A stretch of 64,000 nt of DNA, from assembly GCF_900112775.1 (NCBI RefSeq), contig NZ_FOYZ01000005.1:124001-188000 (forward strand), in the 5' to 3' direction. The DNA comes from Anaeromicropila populeti (GTDB lineage Bacteria > Bacillota > Clostridia > Lachnospirales > Lachnospiraceae). A program made the position numbers and the translations under genes. The notes beneath the pieces are model-generated. The model had not been told where the DNA came from and did no database searches. It saw only the letters and a program-made list of their open reading frames with translations. Of the stretch, positions 55,732-64,000 are shown piece after piece (positions within the stretch are counted from its first letter, which is position 1; each line of letters opens with the position of its first letter).

Positions 55732-55773
55732 AAAAGTACACTTTAGCTAAGGATGCCAGAGTGTGCTTTTTTT
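55732..55773 (+). terminator. terminator after the 54731 gene
   Basis: AAAAGTACACT (55732-55742) pairs with AGTGTGCTTTT (55760-55770) with one G-T pair, ending in seven T. Confidence 0.82.
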
Positions 55774-55789
55774 ACACAGACAGAATACC

Positions 55790-55818
55790 TTGCGCAGCTG
55801 GGAAAAAAATATTATAAT
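55790..55818 (+). promoter_or_regulatory. promoter of the AI-2E-family gene
   Basis: TTGCGC (55790-55795), 17 bases, TATAAT (55813-55818), 47 bases before the ATG. A second TATAAT-like site lies nearer, at about 55840. Confidence 0.6.
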
Positions 55819-55864
55819 AGGTAAGAATTTAAGAAATGTATAATAGTGATAGCGGGAGGAATCT

Positions 55865-56977
55865 ATGAAAGACTATGCATTAAAAAAGAAAATGATACTT
55901 GTTACGTATGCATTTGCGCTGTTATTTGTAGTTGTCAAGTTTGATTTAGTATGTGCGGTATATGAAAACGTAATGGGGATATTATCACCTTTCTTTTTAG
56001 GTGTTGTTTTGGCATTTATATTGAACAAGCCAATGCAGCTATTTGAAAGGCTTTATGGGAAAATAATGAAAAGAAGGTCATTGATAAAAGGTCTTTCACT
56101 GGCAACAGCATATATTGCCTTTTTTCTTGTTATCTCAATGATAATTGTATTTATTGTACCACAATTAACAACAAATATAAAAGCGTTTGTAGAAAGCTCT
56201 GGCGACTATATCAGCCGTCTTGAAATATGGGCATTAGATATTGCAGAGCGTTTTAATCTGGAAACATTAGATTTAAGTAATTTATTCTTGGAATTAAACG
56301 ATATTATTAAGAATCTTGCTAGTTGGGTAATAAATTATATTGGCACTATACTGCCGACAGTTATTTCTGTTACGACAAATGTATTTTCCATGCTGTTTAA
56401 AAGTATTATTACCATTGTATTCTCAATTAATCTATTGGCGGGGAAAGACAGATTACTAAATCAAATTCATGTGCTTCACAAAACGTATTTACCAGAAAAA
56501 TGGTCAAAGCGCTGTGAAAAGATAGGAGTGCTGATTCCTGATATCTTCGGTAAGTATTTAGTTGGACAGGTGACAGAAGCCTGTATATTAGGAGCATTAT
56601 GTTTTATAGGAATGAATATTTTTCAATTTGATTATGCTGTTCTAATTAGTACGTTAATAGCAGTAACTGCATTGATTCCGGTGGCTGGAGCCTGGATAGG
56701 CGGTGGTATTTCATTCTTATTATTAGCATTGATTTCACCAATGAAGGCGCTGATGTTTTTACTATATCTCGCTGTTTTGCAGCAGCTTGAGAATAATCTA
56801 ATTTACCCAAGGGTGGTAGGAAGCTCAATTGGATTGCCTGGTCTTTGGGTTATTTTTGCCGTCACAGTAGGTGGGGGACTATTTGGGCTGCCTGGTATTA
56901 TGTTGAGTGTACCAACTATGTCTGTTATCTATACATTAATAAAAGATGATGTAAGGTTTCGTGGGAAGAAAAATTGA
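55865..56977 (+). CDS. AI-2E family transporter (membrane permease)
   Basis: A 370-residue membrane protein with about eight helices. It has the family hallmarks: LSPFFLGVVLAFILNKPMQ near the N terminus, DIFGKYLVGQVTEACILGALCF, and the C-terminal LQQLENNLIYPRVVGSSIGL and GLFGLPGIMLSVP. Despite the family name, members transport diverse things (including Na+/H+ exchange), so autoinducer export is not implied. GGGAGG precedes the ATG. It sits upstream of the pyr genes, which have their own promoter. Confidence 0.9.
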   Translation: MKDYALKKKMILVTYAFALLFVVVKFDLVCAVYENVMGILSPFFLGVVLAFILNKPMQLFERLYGKIMKRRSLIKGLSLATAYIAFFLVISMIIVFIVPQLTTNIKAFVESSGDYISRLEIWALDIAERFNLETLDLSNLFLELNDIIKNLASWVINYIGTILPTVISVTTNVFSMLFKSIITIVFSINLLAGKDRLLNQIHVLHKTYLPEKWSKRCEKIGVLIPDIFGKYLVGQVTEACILGALCFIGMNIFQFDYAVLISTLIAVTALIPVAGAWIGGGISFLLLALISPMKALMFLLYLAVLQQLENNLIYPRVVGSSIGLPGLWVIFAVTVGGGLFGLPGIMLSVPTMSVIYTLIKDDVRFRGKKN

Positions 56978-57002
56978 AGTTACGGTTTTGTTGTGATATA
57001 AT
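56974..57002 (+). promoter_or_regulatory. promoter of the pyrFKDE operon
   Basis: TTGAAG (56974-56979), 17 bases, TATAAT (56997-57002) with TG extension, 36 bases before the pyrF ATG. The leader is too short for a PyrR attenuator, so control by PyrR-RNA binding is unlikely here. Confidence 0.7.
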
Positions 57003-57038
57003 GTGAAACAGAAAAAATTGCATTTGCCAGGAGGAAAT

Positions 57039-57965
57039 ATGATTAATAAATTAGTTGACAAGATTCAAAAAACAGAAGCACCTATCGTGGTAGGATTAGA
57101 TCCTATGCTATCGTATGTACCAGAGCATCTAAAGAATAATGCCTTTGAAGAATATGGTGAAACTCTTGAAGGGGCAGCAGAAGCTATTTGGCAGTTTAAT
57201 AAAGGAATTATTGATGCAACATATGACTTGATTCCAGCAGTTAAGCCTCAAATTGCTATGTACGAGCAGTTTGGCATTCCTGGACTGGCGGTTTTTAAGA
57301 AAACTGTTGATTATTGCAAGGAAAAAGACTTAGTTGTAATTGGAGATATTAAAAGAGGAGATATTGGTTCTACATCGGCAGCCTATGCGGTTGGTCACAT
57401 TGGAAAAGTTTCCATTGGTTCAAAGTCATATGCAGCTTTTAATGAAGATTTCGTAACGGTAAATCCATACTTGGGATCGGATGGAGTAAATCCATTTATT
57501 GATGTGTGTAAGGAAGATAATAAAGGTATTTTTGTTCTTGTTAAAACATCAAATCCATCCAGTGGAGAGTTTCAGGATCAGATCATAGATGGTAAGCCAT
57601 TGTATGAACTGGTTGGTGAAAAGGTACGTGAATGGGGAGAACTTCATATGGGAGATGCGTATAGCTATGTAGGAGCTGTAGTTGGTGCTACTTATCCAGA
57701 GATGGGTAAGGTCTTAAGAAAGCTAATGCCGAATACTTATATTTTAGTACCCGGATATGGTGCACAGGGTGGACTGGCAAAGGATTTAGTTCACTATTTT
57801 AATAAGGATGGATTGGGAGCAATAATTAATTCTTCTAGAGGAATTATTGCTGCTTATCAGCAAAAGCAATATGCTAAGTTTGAGCCAGCAGAATACGCAG
57901 ATGCATCCAGGCAGGCAGTTCTTGATATGAAAGCTGATATTTTGAGCGCTTTAAATTGTAAATAA
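57039..57965 (+). CDS. pyrF: orotidine 5'-phosphate decarboxylase
   Basis: The enzyme (308 residues, type 2 length) decarboxylates OMP to UMP. Motifs: IVVGLDPML at the start, AVKPQIAMYEQFG, and the catalytic VIGDIKRGDIGSTSAAYA with the K-D dyad, and VPGYGAQGG near the C terminus. The ATG at 57039 has CAGGAGG 5-6 bases earlier. It is the first of four pyr genes. Confidence 0.95.
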   Translation: MINKLVDKIQKTEAPIVVGLDPMLSYVPEHLKNNAFEEYGETLEGAAEAIWQFNKGIIDATYDLIPAVKPQIAMYEQFGIPGLAVFKKTVDYCKEKDLVVIGDIKRGDIGSTSAAYAVGHIGKVSIGSKSYAAFNEDFVTVNPYLGSDGVNPFIDVCKEDNKGIFVLVKTSNPSSGEFQDQIIDGKPLYELVGEKVREWGELHMGDAYSYVGAVVGATYPEMGKVLRKLMPNTYILVPGYGAQGGLAKDLVHYFNKDGLGAIINSSRGIIAAYQQKQYAKFEPAEYADASRQAVLDMKADILSALNCK

Positions 57966-57995
57966 AGGAAAGTAGAAAGTTTTAGGAGAAAAAGA

Positions 57996-58766
57996 ATGGC
58001 AGATAAATTTAGAGCTACTGCTCTTATTACAAGTTTAATAGAAATAGCAGATGGTATTTATAGTATGTGGATTAAGGAAAAAGAAATTGCATCACATGCG
58101 AAAGCAGGACAATTCGTATCGCTTTATTGCAAAGCAGGACAATTACTGTTGCCACGTCCTATCAGCATATGTGAGATAGATCCAGAGGGAGGAACCCTTA
58201 GACTGGTTTTTCGTGTTGCAGGTTCTGGGACAAGAGAATTTTCACTTTTGCAGCAGGGCGATTTTATCGACGTATTTGGACCGCTTGGAAACGGCTTTAT
58301 GCCTATGGGGAAGAAAGCAATTTTAATAGGTGGAGGTATTGGCATTCCGCCTATGCTTCAACTGGCTAAATCATTGGAATGTGAAAAGACAATTGTACTT
58401 GGCTATCGTGATAAGGAACTATTTTTAAAGGAAGAATTTGAACTTTTAGGAAAGGTGTGTGTATCTACGGAGGATGGTTCTTATGGAACAAAGGGCAATG
58501 TCATAAATGCTATTACAGAAAATAAAATAGATGGAGATATAATTTTTGCCTGTGGACCAACACCGATGCTTCGAGGAATTAAGCAGTTTGCACAGGAAAA
58601 AGGTATTAAGGCACAGCTTTCTCTGGAAGAGAAAATGGCTTGCGGAATAGGTGCCTGTCTAGCTTGTGTCTGCCAGTCAGAGAGAAAGGATCATCATACG
58701 AATGTAAATAATAAGAGAGTATGTAAGGATGGTCCAGTTTTCTTTGCAGAGGATATTACTATTTGA
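57996..58766 (+). CDS. pyrK: dihydroorotate dehydrogenase B, electron transfer subunit
   Basis: PyrK (256 residues) takes electrons from PyrD to NAD+ through FAD and a [2Fe-2S] cluster. It has RPISICEID and GSGTREFS (FAD binding), LIGGGIGIPPMLQLA (NAD binding), and the cluster cysteines in MACGIGACLACVC and RVCKDGPVF. AGGAG precedes the ATG. It lies 30 bases after pyrF. Confidence 0.95.
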   Translation: MADKFRATALITSLIEIADGIYSMWIKEKEIASHAKAGQFVSLYCKAGQLLLPRPISICEIDPEGGTLRLVFRVAGSGTREFSLLQQGDFIDVFGPLGNGFMPMGKKAILIGGGIGIPPMLQLAKSLECEKTIVLGYRDKELFLKEEFELLGKVCVSTEDGSYGTKGNVINAITENKIDGDIIFACGPTPMLRGIKQFAQEKGIKAQLSLEEKMACGIGACLACVCQSERKDHHTNVNNKRVCKDGPVFFAEDITI

Positions 58767-58799
58767 TAGGAAAATGGAAGCAGACAGGAGAGATAGATT

Positions 58800-59699
58800 A
58801 TGAATATGAAAGTAAACCTTGCGGGGGTAGAACTAAATAATCCGGTTACAACAGCGTCAGGAACTTTTGGCTCTGGAGCAGAATATAGCGAGTTTGTTGA
58901 TTTGAATAAACTAGGAGGTGTTGTTACAAAAGGAGTTGCCAATATTCCATGGACAGGTAATCCGACACCAAGAATTGCTGAGACGTATGGAGGAATGCTT
59001 AATGCAATTGGACTTCAGAATCCGGGAATGGATGTTTTTGTAGAAAGGGATATTCCTTTCTTAAAGGAATTTGATACAAGAATAATTGTGAATGTTTGTG
59101 GTAAAACGGCAGAGGATTATTGTGAAGTAGTAGAACGTCTTCAAGAACAGCCAGTGGATTTGCTTGAAATAAATATTTCATGTCCTAATGTAAAAGAGGG
59201 TGGAATTGCATTTGGTCAAAATCCAAAGTCAGTAGAAGAAATAACAAGTAAAATTAAACGAATTGCAAAGCAGCCAGTTATTATGAAGTTAAGTCCTAAT
59301 GTCACGGATATTTGTGAAATGGCTAAGGCGGCAGAAGCAGGAGGAGCAGATGTGCTGTCTTTAATCAATACATTAACAGGGATGAAGATAGACATAAATA
59401 AGAGGGCATTTGCACTTGCCAATAAGACAGGTGGATTGTCAGGTCCTGCTATTAAGCCAGTTGCGGTAAGAATGGTTTATCAGGTTTCAAAGGCTGTTAA
59501 GCTTCCTATTATTGGAATGGGTGGAATTATGAATGGGGAAGATGCCATTGAATTTATGATGGCAGGTGCCACGGCTATCTCTGTTGGTACTGCCAATTTT
59601 GTGAACCCTGGAGCAACTATGAATATATTGCAGGGAATGGAAGAGTATTTAAAGAAGAACCATATTGAAGATATTAATGAAATTATTGGATGCGTATAA
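58800..59699 (+). CDS. pyrD: dihydroorotate dehydrogenase B, catalytic subunit
   Basis: The enzyme (299 residues, class 1B) oxidises dihydroorotate to orotate. Class 1B is supported by the neighbouring pyrK and by the Cys in NISCPNVKEGG. Other motifs are TTASGTFGSGAEYSEF, MLNAIGLQNPGMD, and IIGMGGIMNGEDAIEFMMAGA for FMN phosphate. CAGGAGAG precedes the ATG. Its stop touches the pyrE start. Confidence 0.96.
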   Translation: MNMKVNLAGVELNNPVTTASGTFGSGAEYSEFVDLNKLGGVVTKGVANIPWTGNPTPRIAETYGGMLNAIGLQNPGMDVFVERDIPFLKEFDTRIIVNVCGKTAEDYCEVVERLQEQPVDLLEINISCPNVKEGGIAFGQNPKSVEEITSKIKRIAKQPVIMKLSPNVTDICEMAKAAEAGGADVLSLINTLTGMKIDINKRAFALANKTGGLSGPAIKPVAVRMVYQVSKAVKLPIIGMGGIMNGEDAIEFMMAGATAISVGTANFVNPGATMNILQGMEEYLKKNHIEDINEIIGCV

Positions 59700-59711
59700 A
59701 TGGAGGGAAAG

Positions 59712-60386
59712 ATGGAACAATATAAAAAAGAATTTATTGAATTTATGGTAGACTGTAATGTACTGAAGTTTGGGGATTTTGTCACAAAAAGTGGAAGAAA
59801 TACGCCCTTTTTTATTAATACAGGCTTTTATAGAACGGGAAAGCAATTAAGACGCCTTGCAGAATATTATGCAAAAGCCATTGAAGGAAAATTTGGATTA
59901 GACTTTGATCTTTTATTTGGTCCGGCATATAAAGGAATTCCTTTGAGTGTTGCCACATCAATGGCAATTAGTGAGCATTATGACAAGGATATCTTGTATT
60001 GCTCAAATCGTAAGGAAGTAAAGGATCATGGTGATACTGGGATCTTGTTAGGAAGTCCAGTAAAGGATGGGGATAGAATCATTATTATTGAGGATGTTAC
60101 AACTTCTGGAAAGTCTATTGAGGAAACAATGCCAATTATAAAAGCACAAGGTGATGTGAATGTTATGGGACTTGTAGTTTCAGTAGACAGAATGGAACGA
60201 GGAAAAGGAGAAAAGAGTGCGTTGTCGGAAATAGAAGAAAAATATGGAATTGGCACAACGGCAATTGTTACGATGGAAGAAATAGTTGAACATTTATACA
60301 ATAAGCCTTATAATGGTAGTATCATTATTGATGACAAAATAAAAGCAGCGATTGAATCCTATTATGAGATTTATGGAATAAAATAG
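59712..60386 (+). CDS. pyrE: orotate phosphoribosyltransferase
   Basis: The enzyme (224 residues) adds orotate to PRPP, giving OMP. Motifs: SGRNTPFFINTG, LFGPAYKGIPLSV, KEVKDHGDTG, and the PRPP loop IIIIEDVTTSGKSIEE. The ATG at 59712 is chosen because GGAGGG lies just before it; the ATG at 59700, immediately after the pyrD stop, overlaps that site. Last large gene of the pyr operon. Confidence 0.95.
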   Translation: MEQYKKEFIEFMVDCNVLKFGDFVTKSGRNTPFFINTGFYRTGKQLRRLAEYYAKAIEGKFGLDFDLLFGPAYKGIPLSVATSMAISEHYDKDILYCSNRKEVKDHGDTGILLGSPVKDGDRIIIIEDVTTSGKSIEETMPIIKAQGDVNVMGLVVSVDRMERGKGEKSALSEIEEKYGIGTTAIVTMEEIVEHLYNKPYNGSIIIDDKIKAAIESYYEIYGIK

Positions 60387-60420
60387 TTATTATGTAAATA
60401 GAACGTAAGGAGGTTTTCAT

Positions 60421-60573
60421 ATGGGAGAAAAGGTTTATAAGACTATGAAGTCAGTAGGAATTGTTAATTTGGTTATGGGAATTGTTTTAATTTCAATCGG
60501 TGTTGCAGTTGGAACTGTAATGCTTGTAAGTGGTGGAAGGTTAATAAAAAATAAGTCAGAGGTTTTGTTTTGA
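60421..60573 (+). CDS. small membrane protein (50 aa)
   Basis: A 50-codon gene with a strong AAGGAGG site 8 bases before its ATG. The peptide has a short cytoplasmic start (MGEKVYKTMKSVG), one or two tight hydrophobic spans (IVNLVMGIVLISIGVAVGTV) and the tail LVSGGRLIKNKSEVLF. From memory, similar small proteins occur widely in Lachnospiraceae without assigned function. It is 35 bases after pyrE, so probably in the same transcript. Confidence 0.75.
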   Translation: MGEKVYKTMKSVGIVNLVMGIVLISIGVAVGTVMLVSGGRLIKNKSEVLF

Positions 60574-60597
60574 TGGTGTGAAAATCTGTCGAATCAA

Positions 60598-60667
60598 CAC
60601 ATAATAAGAATATTAAAAACTAAAATACCCTATTTACATTTTTATGTTGATAGGGTATTATTATGTG
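60598..60667. terminator. nested inverted repeats after the pyr operon
   Basis: An inner perfect stem AATACCCTAT/ATAGGGTATT (60624-60659) is framed by an outer perfect repeat CACATAATAA (60598-60607) and TTATTATGTG (60658-60667). There is no clean T run, so it may be a terminator, an RNA-stability element or an operator. The rest of 60574-60782 holds nothing else I can support. Confidence 0.5.
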
Positions 60668-60782
60668 CATAAGAGATTTCTTTGTTCTATTTTTCTGATG
60701 GTTAGCCAGTCTGATGAGATTCACGTTCTATCTTTTATTAATCGTATATTTGGCATAAGAGTTTTTAGTAAGGAGGTTTTAG

Positions 60783-61424
60783 GTGGAATTTTATAAATTC
60801 ATAGGTGAACCTTGCTGTGATTTTATTTTGTATTTGGCTGCATTAAGTACACAAATCAACAGAAAGGTTGCTGTTTTAGATTATACAAATAATCGGCGTA
60901 TTATAAATATGCTGTCTGAGGAAATACAGTCATCAAATATGATTCATTTTAAAGGATATGATGTTACTAGTAATTTGGAATATGATCCTGGCTGTCAATA
61001 TGACCATATATTTGTAGTGTATGATTTTACAACAGATAGTCTGTTAGAAAGTCAATTTAGATTTCCATGGAAAGGAATATATGTTATTTCAGATGTGCAT
61101 AAAAGGAATCTTCTTTTAGCAGTAGAAATATTATGCAGTGACGAGGCAAAAGGAAGATTAATTCTGAGAGATACTGGGTTGGGGAAAATTTCATATGAGT
61201 ATATTAGCACCAACTATCTTCCTTCAGGAGAAAAATGTATAGTAATTGAATATGATGAAGAAGATTACATAAGACGAGTTGAATTAGAGTTTGAAGTAAA
61301 TCAAAGAAAAGTATGCTTATCAAAATCTTATAAGGATGCACTTATAAAAATTGCAGAAGAAATTACAGGAGAACCTATGACAAAAATGAAAAAAGCTTTT
61401 CAGCAATTAGAAAGGGGAAAATAA
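60783..61424 (+). CDS. unknown protein of a Tad-like locus
   Basis: A 213-residue soluble protein. The first half alternates strands and helices (LYLAALSTQINRKVAVLDYT, DHIFVVYDFT) like a ParA/TadZ-type Rossmann fold, but no Walker A is present. It starts with GTG after AAGGAGG. The next gene follows after 2 bases. It may be a non-ATPase partner of the P-loop protein encoded next. I cannot assign a function. Confidence 0.7.
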   Translation: MEFYKFIGEPCCDFILYLAALSTQINRKVAVLDYTNNRRIINMLSEEIQSSNMIHFKGYDVTSNLEYDPGCQYDHIFVVYDFTTDSLLESQFRFPWKGIYVISDVHKRNLLLAVEILCSDEAKGRLILRDTGLGKISYEYISTNYLPSGEKCIVIEYDEEDYIRRVELEFEVNQRKVCLSKSYKDALIKIAEEITGEPMTKMKKAFQQLERGK

Positions 61425-61426
61425 GA

Positions 61427-62260
61427 TTGAAGATAGCGTTTTGGAGTAATGCCAGAGGAAAGTGTGGAACAACAAGTAATCTGGCTTGTATGAGTGTTGC
61501 ATGTACTCTTTTAAAAAGGCAAAAAATGGTTTTGTTTGAAAACCACTATAGTATTAACTCGTTGGAATATGCATTTTGTGGTTCTCGAAACAGAGTGAAA
61601 AACCTGCTAAGAGAGGAGGGTTATTATTATGATGTAACGGGGCTAGAATATCTGATAAAAAGAGTACAGTCAGATATGTTTTCGGATAAAGGCATTTCAG
61701 AATTTACGAACCAGTTTCTTGATCAGTCTATTTATTATCTTCCAAAAAACCCAGGGCTTAATAAAGAATATTTTGAGTTTGAATTAAATCAGGTCTTATC
61801 AAAATTGTTGGTGCTTTTAGAAACATTTGCTGATATGGTGTGGGTAGACACTGCATGCAATAATAATTTAAGCACAATATCGATTTTACAAGATGCAGAT
61901 ATAGTTGTTGTGAATTTGTGTCAAAGCAAAGCAGTTTTAGAACATTTTTTTGAAAATTATCAGTCTCTTTTGCCAAAAGCAGTGTTTATTCTTGGAAATT
62001 ATCAGCCAAATTCCTTTTATAATGTAGCAAATGTACGTAGAAAATATCATATTTCAAAAGAAATAATTGGAGTGATACCCTATAATCCACATTTTCAGGA
62101 TTCTCTGTCAAATGGTTCTGTTATTGAATTTTTAACTAGAAATTTTGCCTGTGACGGCAAAGATGAAAATTTTTATTTTATCGATCAACTAAGACGTTCT
62201 GCAAGTATTCTCTTAAAAACTGTGCATCAAAAGAGGGAGGTGTCAGTACGTGTACATTAG
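61427..62260 (+). CDS. ParA/TadZ (CpaE)-like ATPase with deviant P-loop
   Basis: A 277-residue protein opening with IAFWSNARGKCGTTSNLACM, a CpaE/TadZ-type deviant Walker A in which the usual Lys after the second Gly is displaced. DMVWVDTACNNNLS is the Walker B-like region, followed by DADIVVVNLCQS as in MinD/ParA. TadZ proteins place the secretion machine at a cell pole. TTG start after AAAGGGG. The next gene overlaps by 11 bases. Confidence 0.75.
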   Translation: MKIAFWSNARGKCGTTSNLACMSVACTLLKRQKMVLFENHYSINSLEYAFCGSRNRVKNLLREEGYYYDVTGLEYLIKRVQSDMFSDKGISEFTNQFLDQSIYYLPKNPGLNKEYFEFELNQVLSKLLVLLETFADMVWVDTACNNNLSTISILQDADIVVVNLCQSKAVLEHFFENYQSLLPKAVFILGNYQPNSFYNVANVRRKYHISKEIIGVIPYNPHFQDSLSNGSVIEFLTRNFACDGKDENFYFIDQLRRSASILLKTVHQKREVSVRVH

Positions 62261-63917
62261 AAGGAAAGAAAAAAAATGTATGGAGATAAGTGAGTTAACA
62301 ATAGAAAATCTGGTAAGGGAAGTAGGATGTGCATTTGCAGCAATGTTGAGAGATAATCCATATGAGATAGTCAGAAATAAACTGGAACTAAGTCTAAGGG
62401 TGAAATTTAAGTCGGAATTAAGATCAGCATTAAAAGCCTGTTCTGTTGGTGATATCCAGGCAAAAAAGTATATTAAGGAACATATTAAAGAGCTGCTGGT
62501 GCAGAGATTTTCTATTCAAGAGCATAATATAGAAAAACTTATTCCGTTTACCTATGAAGAAAGGCTATCCGTTCAAGAGAAGTTTGATATATTGTTGTAT
62601 ATGTATAGCAAGAAGCATGGAATAAAAGCATTTGAAGAATTGCTAGTAGCATATAACCTTGATTGTCCAAAACGAGATGAACTTGGAGAAAGCTTTTATG
62701 AAATAACAGAGGACGAAATAGCAGAAGTATATGCTTGTGAAGGTTTTATTCAGCTGAATTTTATGGACAAGTTAGAATTACTGGCGCAGAGAATATATCA
62801 AGAGTATAAGGGGAATGGCGTTTTAGACAACCTAAGAGAAATGAAGATAGATGGATTAAGCGGAGGTGTATCAGGAAGAGCTTTCCATGAAAGCATATGG
62901 GTTTTTTATATGGGGAAATCGATACACTTAAGCTTCCTCAAATTTTCATCCCAGACAGAGTTTATTCGTGTCTGCAAAAACATATACCGATATAATCAGC
63001 CAGGACAGCTTTCTCAAATGAAAGGATACATTGTGAATGACATGATGGATGGTTCAAGAGTTTCAGTAGCCAGGCCTCCCTTTTGCGAATCATGGGTCTT
63101 TTTTATCAGAAAGTTTGATGTACCAGAGAATTTGTGTCTGGAGAGTTTATTAAAAGATAGAAACAATTGTTTACCAATAGCACTTCTGCAATGGATCATA
63201 AAAGGAAATCAGGTGACTGCTATTACTGGAGAGCAGGGAAGCGGAAAAACTACCTTACTTATGGCAGTAGTTCGGTATATTAAGCCTAGTTTCAATATTC
63301 GGGTTCAAGAGTTAGCATTTGAATTGAATTTGAGAAGGCTCTATCCCCAAAGAAATGTCGTGACATTTCGTGAGACAGCAAATATTTCAGGGCAAGAGGG
63401 ATTAGATTTTCAAAAGAAAAGTGACGGCGCAGTTAATATTCTGGGGGAAGTGGCTTCTCATGATGTGGCATCATGGCTGATTCAGATTTCACAAGTGGCA
63501 TCTCAGTTTACTCTCTTTACGCATCATGCTAAGACAACAGAAGATTTAATACTATCACTTAGAAATTCATTGTTGCAGGCAGGCGGATTTTCAAATGAAA
63601 TAGTTGCCAAGGAGCAGGTAATAAATGCAATTCGGTTTGATGTTCATATGAAGAAGGAGTTAAATGGACATCGATATATTGAACGGATTTCTGAAATTAT
63701 TGATTACTCAAAAATAGAAAAAAATGGGGTAAACAGTGCAAAAGTAAACTATGAGTTACGCAATATCATTGTATGTGAAGATGGTGAATATAAAATGAGA
63801 AACAGAATGAGTGAGCAATCAAAGCAGCTAATATTAAGTCAGCTTTCAAGGGAAGAAAAGGCGTTGTTCTTAAGAGAAATCATGGAGTGGGAGGAGAGTT
63901 TTGAAAAAAAGTTATAA
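62250..63917 (+). CDS. CpaF/TadA-type secretion ATPase
   Basis: A 555-residue ATPase of the type II/IV secretion group. The N-terminal half is a long helical domain; the motor half has RVSVARPPF, the Walker A GEQGSGKTTLLM, the Asp-box-like FRETANISGQEGLDF, the Walker B ILGEVASHDVASWLIQ, and the His-box FTLFTHHAKTTEDL. It would power a Tad/Flp pilus or related assembly. GTG at 62250 has GGGAGG seven bases earlier. The Walker B Glu-rich pattern (GEVAS) differs slightly from the common GEVRG. Confidence 0.88.
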   Translation: MYIRRKEKKCMEISELTIENLVREVGCAFAAMLRDNPYEIVRNKLELSLRVKFKSELRSALKACSVGDIQAKKYIKEHIKELLVQRFSIQEHNIEKLIPFTYEERLSVQEKFDILLYMYSKKHGIKAFEELLVAYNLDCPKRDELGESFYEITEDEIAEVYACEGFIQLNFMDKLELLAQRIYQEYKGNGVLDNLREMKIDGLSGGVSGRAFHESIWVFYMGKSIHLSFLKFSSQTEFIRVCKNIYRYNQPGQLSQMKGYIVNDMMDGSRVSVARPPFCESWVFFIRKFDVPENLCLESLLKDRNNCLPIALLQWIIKGNQVTAITGEQGSGKTTLLMAVVRYIKPSFNIRVQELAFELNLRRLYPQRNVVTFRETANISGQEGLDFQKKSDGAVNILGEVASHDVASWLIQISQVASQFTLFTHHAKTTEDLILSLRNSLLQAGGFSNEIVAKEQVINAIRFDVHMKKELNGHRYIERISEIIDYSKIEKNGVNSAKVNYELRNIIVCEDGEYKMRNRMSEQSKQLILSQLSREEKALFLREIMEWEESFEKKL

Positions 63918-64000
63918 ACAAGAAAAGGATGAGTTTTATTTCTATTTACATCAGATATTGGCCTATAAACCTATCCTAAACAGAATATTCTATTACCTAA
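63901..64000 (+). CDS. start of next gene of the Tad-like locus (partial)
   Basis: A frame opens with TTG at 63901, after GGGAGGAG, overlapping the end of the CpaF-type gene by 17 bases. Only 33 codons are visible (MKKSYKQEKDEFYFYLHQ then ILAYKPILNRIFYY); the hallmark membrane segments of TadB/TadC would lie beyond the window. In Tad loci a TadB-like membrane protein normally comes here, which is expectation and not observation. Confidence 0.55.
   Translation, partial: MKKSYKQEKDEFYFYLHQILAYKPILNRIFYYL

Noticed and set aside
55865-56977. AI-2 signalling function for the AI-2E-family gene
   Set aside because: The family name does not establish the substrate, and no luxS or lsr gene is present.

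Overview
The window is low-GC, densely coded DNA with strong Shine-Dalgarno sites, TTG and GTG starts and extended -10 promoters. It carries a complete butyrate pathway and no oxygen respiration. Together with a class III ribonucleotide reductase, hybrid cluster protein, an Agr system and a Tad-like locus, this points to an anaerobic, butyrate-forming gut member of the Clostridia, most likely Lachnospiraceae (the Roseburia/Eubacterium/Anaerostipes/Coprococcus neighbourhood). The species cannot be fixed from the sequence alone. I see no insertion sequence, prophage or CRISPR array.

Layout. 1-2528: end of a beta-glucoside PTS gene, a 6-phospho-beta-glucosidase and a HAD phosphatase. 2598-4169: hcp. 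4350-5687: butyryl-CoA:acetate CoA-transferase. 5782-7950: a chemoreceptor with unusual topology. 8192-14091 (minus strand): thl-crt-hbd-bcd-etfB-etfA, the route from acetyl-CoA to butyryl-CoA, finished by the CoA-transferase at 4350. Both transcription units carry Rex-like operators, which suggests NADH/NAD+ control. 14241-19266: TPR lipoprotein, hflX, and nrdD with a fused redoxin domain and two NrdR boxes upstream. 19362-27532: a degenerate-GGDEF/EAL protein, a broken glycosyltransferase, and on the minus strand a four-gene polysaccharide locus (PilZ-containing cellulose-synthase-like enzyme, secreted membrane-anchored protein, MBOAT, DHHW protein), which looks like synthesis and O-acetylation of a beta-glucan under c-di-GMP control.

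27624-34079: tRNA-Leu, LysR-AzlC-AzlD, a divergent pair of M14-family proteins of which the second has lost its catalytic residues, and two PrsA/SurA-like exported proteins. 34301-40183: purL and a membrane diguanylate cyclase. 40239-42518: agrC-agrA and a 46-codon agrD gene encoding a predicted CIWWL thiolactone peptide; no agrB is in the window. 42796-49649: AraC regulator, nitroreductase, two tRNA-Gly genes, an ECF sigma/anti-sigma pair, and small accessory genes. 49828-52849: XRE regulator with a YxlE/YxlF/YxlG-like ABC cassette. 52973-55720: three genes of unknown function, the first with a LexA-like box in its promoter. 55865-60573: AI-2E-family permease, then pyrF-pyrK-pyrD-pyrE and a 50-aa membrane peptide. 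60783-64000: start of a Tad/CpaF-type secretion or pilus locus, cut by the window end.

No stretch above 300 bases lacks a gene; the longest gaps (42519-42795, 60574-60782, 49650-49827) hold the promoters, hairpins and candidate operators listed. Functional calls rest on motif recognition by eye; no database search was run.
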